From Hedera helix (lineage: Eukaryota > Streptophyta > Magnoliopsida > Apiales > Araliaceae): a DNA stretch of 64,000 nucleotides. Numbering within the stretch: the first letter of the stretch is position 1; each line of letters opens with the position of its first letter. The notes below the pieces were generated by a model that did no database searches, was not told where the DNA came from, and saw only the letters and a program-made list of their open reading frames with translations. Where the stretch lies: assembly GCA_947179155.2 (NCBI GenBank), contig OX359284.1, forward strand, positions 9,674,432 to 9,738,431. The letters are read 5' to 3'. Positions 57,195 to 64,000 of this stretch are shown here, piece after piece. Made by a program: the position numbers and the translations under genes.

Positions 57195-58990
57195 TTCTTC
57201 CCCCCTAACAGGATTCCGTCCTCGGAATCATAATTACCGTAATAATTATACGTATCTCATTTATAGCATGTTGTTATACTTTTATCCTGATAAATCACAA
57301 CTATATCCATAATAATCATATTTTATCCCTTAATATCCATAACTTACATGGATAGTCGTAACTGTCAGAACATTCAACTCTTATTTCAATTCACAATTTC
57401 TTTGTAGTATTACATTTCATATTTCTCTAAAAAAAATTATTAATAACACTTCAATTTTTTTCTGGATATACTTATCAAAATAGTTTCTCATTCTCCGAAA
57501 ACTTTCCTTTCTTTAATCGCATATCTCCTTAATTCATTCACTTATTTCATACTTTCTATTACACCTCATTTATACTCTGCACATTCATCCTTCTTTTCTT
57601 AATTCATATAAATCTTCTTCACATTTCATAATTCATTCCTTAATACTTCTATCATTCAACACTAGGTTTTATTCAACACTAAGTTTTAAATGCTATCCTT
57701 TACTTAATTCGTCATAATCCTTATTTGGAATTACTCCAAAAATCTTGGGTGTCACACATTCACCTTCTGCTTCATTACTTAATTATTATATTTATTGCTA
57801 GGACTATTATTACTATTATACAAAAAAAATTCTAACTACTCCAACATTTCTATACCCCCGTATAGTTCATCAAACTTATCACACATTATGAGTCCAGGAA
57901 CTTACCACAAGAATATGAGTTTTAAAGCTTGTCCTAGTAATATGTAGTCTAGGAACAAATCAAAGACTATCCATATGCTAAGGGGCTCAAAACATATCAT
58001 ACGATTATGAGTCATGGACTTACCACATGCATGAGTTTTAAGAACTCGTGCCTAAACTTAATATTATTTATCTATCAAAACTGCTAGTGCGACTCTAACA
58101 TTTCAATGACTATCACATAGTAACTAAGTAAATACAAATCCCCTGCCCATACAAAGGATTGTGCAACTCAGTCACCACGTGAGTCCTCAATTGAAATTTC
58201 GTACCCAAGCTTTCTGCCCCCTTATCATAACATTTCTGTCATTTCTGTCTCATCATTCTCTGAATTCTTCTTATACTACTTTATAGTACCATATCTCTTT
58301 ATAGCATCAAGCTATACCTTTTAAATCATTAACAGCCCTCTCTGTTATTTTACATTCTCATTAATCCCATTATGACCTTACTTTACCATATATTCCTTAC
58401 TCCCTTTCCTTATCTTATAATCATATCGTAGTACGATCCTCTTACTGTTCTTGATCATGTTATTATGATCTCATTCTATGCCCATTTGGATTACTTTGTC
58501 ATTTTTATTACTTGAATCAGGTGTCCCCTGATTTTCTTTGAGATTTATCTTTGAATTATTTCAATTATTCCTTCAGATATATTCTTAATTGAAATTATAA
58601 ATTTTCTCAATTCATTACCTTTATTCAAATCTTTCTTAACATCTTTATCTCTTCCTTATAATCTTATCTCTTTCATATTTCCTTCACTTTAGCCAATACC
58701 TAAGAATATCTTTCTCAAATTTTATTCCTCCATTCTAATCCCCCAATGTTCATCAAACTTATCACGTATTTGGGCTCAGGAACTTACCATAATCATATGG
58801 TTTGAGGAGCTGGTCCTAGTCAGGTCATAGTCGCCCATTCGCTGAGGGGCTCCACCATACAATCATGAGTCACGAGCTTACTATATGCTTGGGCCTTCAT
58901 AACACGCATCTAACTTTACTCCTTCTTACTAAGGTTATAGCCTAAGGTATCATTTACCTAAGGTTTATAACTTCTAGCTCTGATACCAAC
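57195..58990 (-). mobile_element. Noncoding 1.8 kb internal domain between two LTRs (non-autonomous derivative)
   Basis: Bounded by a polypurine tract next to 57194 (minus strand TTAGGGGGGAAGAA) and a primer site at 58977-58988 next to the LTR at 58991. This is the full cis outfit of an LTR element, but no gag or pol motif exists in either strand. Part of it (57900-58080 and 58760-58920) contains repeated words such as CATCAAACTTATCAC, GGAACTTACCA and ATGAGTC, two diverged copies of one sequence. A fossil LTR-like terminus is at 57756. It most likely uses proteins of a coding Tekay element. Confidence 0.75.
58977..58988 (-). other. Primer-binding site, tRNA-iMet type
   Basis: Minus strand TGGTATCAGAGC, an exact match to the usual complement of the initiator-Met tRNA 3' end, two bases inside the LTR end (ACA, GT, then the site). 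Confidence 0.9.
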
Positions 58991-61900
58991 TGTAACGACC
59001 ACGAAATTCGACCAACTTTATTACCTTAAACTTTGTATTTATTATACATTATCCTTATAACGTTCAAATTTCGGTTCGTTAATAAATCTTTAATCACCTT
59101 AATTAATTCATTTATTGACATTATCGTCATCAATTACCAAATTTTCGGTATAAATTTTTAAAATATTTAAAATTCTTACATCTGGATCCTAGTGCCTGGA
59201 TCGCAACCTTCACTTTTTCTTTCTATACCATTATTGTAAATCTCAATAAAGCTCAACATTAATAATTTAATATGGTTCACATCCGTATAATTATTCCTTG
59301 ATTCAAAATCTTTAATTAGACATATCATAGTTTCTATCGTAACCATTATATTGAACTATTACAGGTCATACATTAAGGCTATTCATCTTATCCAGATCCA
59401 ACATATATGTACATATAAAACATCAATGTAAACTTTGCAATTTACCCACATTGAGTTCTACAACTGTAAATATAACAATTATATTCACAACCTTATAGGG
59501 TGATCAGTCTCTAACATAATCTGATATTTTTGAAATTTATTTCTTTACCTGCAAAAGTTTATTTTAAGCAAGTAATGAGCACAACGGCTCAGCAAGTTCA
59601 ACAGTTAACACATTTCATGCTTCACGTAGCACATACCTTAACATGCTCGGCGTGGGTCATATACCATGTGTTGTGCCTATACTTGAGCAATATATCTCAT
59701 ATATATTCATATCGTTACACAAATTACACATTGTTGTCATATTAATCACGTATCACATAGCACATAATTTGTATGCATTTGAACAAATATTAACGTATCA
59801 TAACAGACAACATTTAACATTAAAGGACTGAAGAACTTGCCTTGACGTCCAATTAATAAATTGATAGCTCAAGCCCTTTACTCGATCAACCTATGATCAT
59901 AAAATAATCAAATAATAATTATTTATCCTCTTATGATATTAATTTAATAAATTAATATCACCTCTAATGTAATTAACCCTACCCGACAATTTATTTTAGG
60001 GTACCGAGTTAATTATTAATTAATATGATTAATTACATTAACCTCATTCCTTAAAATATTAATTTAACTTAATATCAAATACATTCACTACGAAAAACCC
60101 GGCTTATTGGATAAATTTTAGCAAATTCAGTTGTCTAAATTTTTCTTTATTCATTTTCTAACCTTTAAACCCATTAGATTAATTTTTAAAATATTTAAAT
60201 ATTAATCACCAATATTTAATATTTTTACAAAAATATTAAATTTAATGTACAAATATAATTTCTATATTATTAGTATTTTTCTATAATTTTCTATAATTTT
60301 TAAACATTTATTTCAATTAGAACAATTTTTTGAGGGTATTTTTGGTAATTTTCGCGCTCTTAGGGACATAATCGGAATTTCCCGAAAAGTCCAGGGGCAT
60401 TTTCGTAATTTTCGTAACGTTAGGACTTGTTCGGTATTTGCTAGAAAGGCTAGGGGCAAAACGGTCATTTCACCACGTGACCGACCGCCACGCATTGCGC
60501 AGCCTCCCCTCCCTTCACAGCCAAACGACGTCGTTTGGCTCGATCGCTGGCAAAACTCAGTCGCGCATGGCGCGACACCTTATTCCGTGCCCTAAAACGC
60601 CGTCGTTTTGGTCTGCGGCTTTGAAAAAAAACTGGCCGCCGCGCATTGCGCGGGCGGCCTAGAATTTTTCTTCTTCTTCCTCGCGAACAGTACACCATCC
60701 AACCCAAAAATCATCTATTTTTACACAAATTTTCACAACAAAACCATTCCAAAAATTATATAACTCATAGATATTCATCCAAAAATTATTGGAAAAAATT
60801 ATTTACTAATTTTTCACAAAAATATTTTATCAATAATAATACCAAATAAATTCAATAATTAAATTTTTATACCTTTTCATAGCTTGATAATCCTTCTTTT
60901 GGAAGCTTTCTCTTCCACTTGCTAGCACTAAAATCTCTCATCCTTCTCGGTAGTGGTGGTGCACGGTGATGGTGGTGGTATTCGGATGGTGGAAGTGGTG
61001 GTGATGGAAACTAAAAAGTTGTGTTTTGTTTTCTTTTCTTTCCTTTTCTTTCTATTTCTTTCTCCTTTTATTAGGCTTGCATGTAAGCAATTTTAATTGC
61101 CCCCACACGTCCATCGACTTTGGCTTTTCAACTTTCGGATTGTTCAAAAAATAACATGCATAATTAATTTAATACATTACATAATTATTTCGTGTAATAA
61201 ATATTTTATATAATGTATATAAAATATTTATTTTAATTCACTAAAAATCATAATTTGATTTATAAATAATATTAACACCCTTTTTGGGTACTTTACTTGA
61301 CAAATTTTGTACACGCATAATGATATGCGTGTAATTTATGAGGTAATTTTTTACCTCCAAAATTCATAAAATAATTCATATAACATATAAAATTTATTTT
61401 TCATAATTTTTCATTTCGTTACTTGGACAACATGTTACACTAACATGTTCACGTTTCTAAAATATTATTCCTCATAAAAGTCATAAAAATTCCATTATAC
61501 ATAACCATAATTTTTAATAACTAAAAACATTCCTTTTTCTCATTTATTTTTATTTCTTTACAATTTACATTAACTTTCCTTATATAAATTATTATTATAT
61601 AATTTATATAATTACCTTATCCTTATATAATTTCTGTTTTACACAAAATACAATTTATAAAATTTTCTTCCATCCTTATTCAATTAACTTCTCTTATATA
61701 AATTATATAATTACTCATATATAATTTATATAAATATTATTTTCTTCATACTTTATTTAAATTTCCTTATATAAATTATATAATTTATTATTATATAATT
61801 TATATAATTACTTTTCTTCTCAATTAATTTTTAAACTTCCTCCATAATTCTTGATTAAATATAAAATCAATAATTATAATTTTACTAATTTCCTCATTAA

Positions 61901-62007
61901 CTTTTCATAAATTTTCGGATTAATTTAATTATTAATCCCTTAATTTTCATAATTAATGAAATTTATAATTACAAAATTAGCCATAAACACATATATATAT
62001 ACGAATG

Positions 62008-62091
<84 letters not shown>

Positions 62092-62426
62092 GTATATCTA
62101 ATTCATACATCTCACATTACCACATAACATCATTTAAATACTAATTTATGTACTTCCACAATAATTTAATTGTACAATTTATTATACTTCTACTTGAAAT
62201 TTCTTTTATTCCTCATAATTTGTTTTTAACAATTTATTTACTTTTCAATTATTTTAATTCCTCACAATTTATCATGGTCTCCGTACAAAATTAATTTACT
62301 AATTAAATCTCATCACATACCTTAAATCATATAAAATAATAGTTAATTTACACAACCTTGATAATTTTATCGATTAAATTCTTATTTAATTTTATTAAAA
62401 AAATCCCGAAAATTCGGGTCCTCGCA
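58991..62426 (-). repeat. Right LTR of the array (3.4 kb)
   Basis: Starts TGTAACGACCACGAAATTCGAC, ends AATTCGGGTCCTCGCA, where the terminal CA is kept but TCACA has become TCGCA. It works both as 5' LTR for the internal domain on its left (primer site adjacent) and as 3' LTR for the fragment on its right (polypurine tract adjacent). It contains the acceptor-like block (59549-59595), donor-like AAG|GCAAGT (59840), CpG core (60340-60660) with the perfect palindrome GCCAAACGACGTCGTTTGGC (60521-60540), and TATATAAATTATATAATT palindromes (61570-61810). Confidence 0.9.
62013..62085. repeat. (TA)n microsatellite
   Basis: About 73 bases of pure alternating TA in U3 of the right LTR. Confidence 0.95.
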
Positions 62427-62659
62427 TTCTTCCCCCATTAATAGGATTCCGTCCTCGGAATCATAATTACCGTAATAATTATACGTATCTCATTTATAGC
62501 AAGTTGTTATACCTTTATCCTGATAAATCACAACTATATCCAAAATAATCATATTTTACCTCGTTAATTTCCATAACTCACATGGATAACCCCATAATGG
62601 TCATAACTGTCAGAATATTTAAATTCTTAACTTAATTCATAATTTCTTTGTAGTATTAC
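62427..62659 (-). other. Third copy of the array's polypurine tract and 3' internal end
   Basis: Nearly the same as 44181-44343 plus 48915-48990 and 57195-57420. It is cut at GTAGTATTAC by the LTR starting at 62660; the flank ATTAC is the expected target duplication, to be found again beyond the window. Confidence 0.8.
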
Positions 62660-64000
62660 TGTGACGACCCCAAATCCGGGTTCTTTAATCTCGGGTTTGG
62701 TTCTCACTGTACAATACTAAACAATAATAAAATACATAAATTGTATTCAAATTTCGCGGAATAATACAAAAGGTTCCTTAATCAAAAGGCTACACTTCCC
62801 AAGGTCTATTACCTTAATCTTAAACATTACATATCTTAAGGGAAATACAAAAGATTTACAACAGTAATTACATAACAGTAAACTAAACTAGCATGCAACT
62901 ACTAAAATTAAACATTCGCTTTCCCCTTGCCTTTATCCGATTTAGAGCTTTCGGGATTGGCTGAAATAAAGTTATGATATAGGAAGAATGAGCAACTAAA
63001 TGACTCAGCAAGTTTATAAACAACAATCATACGATATATCATGATGAAGGAAAATAACTTCAAGGTTTCAACAATAAAAATTGTGAAAGATAACAAGAAT
63101 CAATGTTCAATAAAAGAAGGAATTGACTGTTTACTGCTGAGTGGTCCTTAATGACCATGAACTGCTACTAAGGTAAAACAAACATACAATGTCTGACTCC
63201 TTGTTAAAAATAACGGGACACTTGAGGGGATCAGTCATCTCATGTCCTATGTATATGCATCACATTTAGTTTTCTTGCGCGTTGTCGATTTTCCGACAAA
63301 TAAAAATCCCCTTTTACTAGGGTTGTTCTTTCTCAGTCTTACTGTAAGAATCCGCACCACCCAATGGTTTGGATAAGCTTTTATAATATTCAATTCAATG
63401 AATTAACATACATTTGTCTAGCCGAAACAATTGGCTTAGACGTCTTAAACAGTTGCAAAAGCACTATGTGCGAATACAATAACCAATAACGATGTGAAAT
63501 AATTTTCGATAATTAATTCACCTAAGGGTCTGTCAAATATCTACGAGTGTAGATACTTGCTCAACAATAAATGAATTGCTCAATGTAATTAAGGTTGAAT
63601 AATAATTGCAACAATAAATACAAGTTAAGGGGTAGAAAACTTGCAATAGAAATTACAAGCTAAAGTTAGAAAACTTGCCTCGTGCGTCGTTTACTGCTAA
63701 CCAAATTAATCTAACAATCCTTGAACGGACCTAACAATTAAATCAATTTGATCTTAAATTAGTATCATATACTTGTAAGTATAATGATCTTTATAAACCT
63801 TACGAACCACATAATTGATTAATTATAGGTAATTAAACACTTAGGAAATATTATCATTACTTGGTAATATTTCAAACACAAAGAACTTATATTAATTATT
63901 TAATATAGTTCAAAATAAATATATAATATTATTAATCATTTAATAATATTTTATTCAGTATCTAATATTATTAATCATTTAATAATATTTTATTAAGTTT
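62660..64000 (-). repeat. Minus-strand LTR of the Tekay subfamily of the first element, incomplete
   Basis: Starts TGTGACGACCCCAAATCCGGG, the complement of the LTR end at 8530, and follows that LTR closely down to the window end, including the 62-codon frame (62908-63096 against 8094-8282), the acceptor-like TTTCAG (complement at 62961) and a donor-like GAG|GCAAGT (63678). It could be a solo LTR or the 5' LTR of an element running to the right on the complementary strand. Confidence 0.85.

Noticed and set aside
58977..58990. Possible tRNA gene near the iMet match
   Set aside because: Only the 3' 12 bases match; no cloverleaf. It is a primer-binding site.

Overview
This window is a block of plant nuclear repeat DNA, most likely from a eudicot. 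No host gene is recognisable. It is AT-rich and built almost entirely of LTR retrotransposons inserted into one another. Plant origin rests on Ty3/gypsy elements of two plant lineages: a Tekay/Del-type chromovirus with a C-terminal chromodomain, and a Tat-type element with a second RNase H, a G-patch motif and an antisense ORF. Primer sites matching initiator-Met tRNA, AGCCCAA-rich U3 regions and CpG-rich palindromic cores inside the LTRs fit this. The species cannot be named from the sequence.

Layout. 1-8530: 3' part of a Tekay element with an uninterrupted 1512-codon gag-pol and a 3.8 kb 3' LTR, inserted in an older related LTR (8531-12073). That LTR abuts a further LTR remnant (12074-13187). 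13188-21400: an unidentified element with a tRNA-iMet-type primer site at 19102, split by a solo LTR (13495-18846, perfect 5-bp target duplication) that itself contains a Tat solo LTR (13922-16003). 21400-26593: two further LTR remnants, each with its own GC-rich core. 26594-41835: a minus-strand LTR remnant split by a degenerate 13.4 kb Tat element (27314-40670). 41836-62659: a minus-strand array LTR / internal / LTR / internal / LTR / internal in which the internal parts carry polypurine tracts and a primer site but no coding sequence. It is interrupted by two solo LTRs with perfect target duplications (44344-48914 and 51229-54590). 62660-64000: start of a minus-strand copy of the first LTR subfamily, running off the window.

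How the parts work together. Only the first element could supply proteins. The minus-strand array carries cis signals (LTRs, PPT, PBS) closely resembling those of the coding element, so it looks like a non-autonomous derivative that may depend on Tekay proteins. Nesting gives a relative order of insertion, and four solo LTRs show frequent LTR-LTR recombination.

The most interesting signal is a block shared by eleven LTR copies of several divergent families on both strands. It resembles a splice acceptor region (TTGCTGAGC, a GCTCAT/C element, then TTTCAG or TTTGCAG). In most copies it is preceded 270-720 nt upstream by AG|GCAAGT, the consensus of GC-AG intron donors. This suggests an intron inside the LTR leader. 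The LTR families also share a design in which a CpG-rich palindromic or repetitive core sits between promoter and leader, with a different core sequence in different families.
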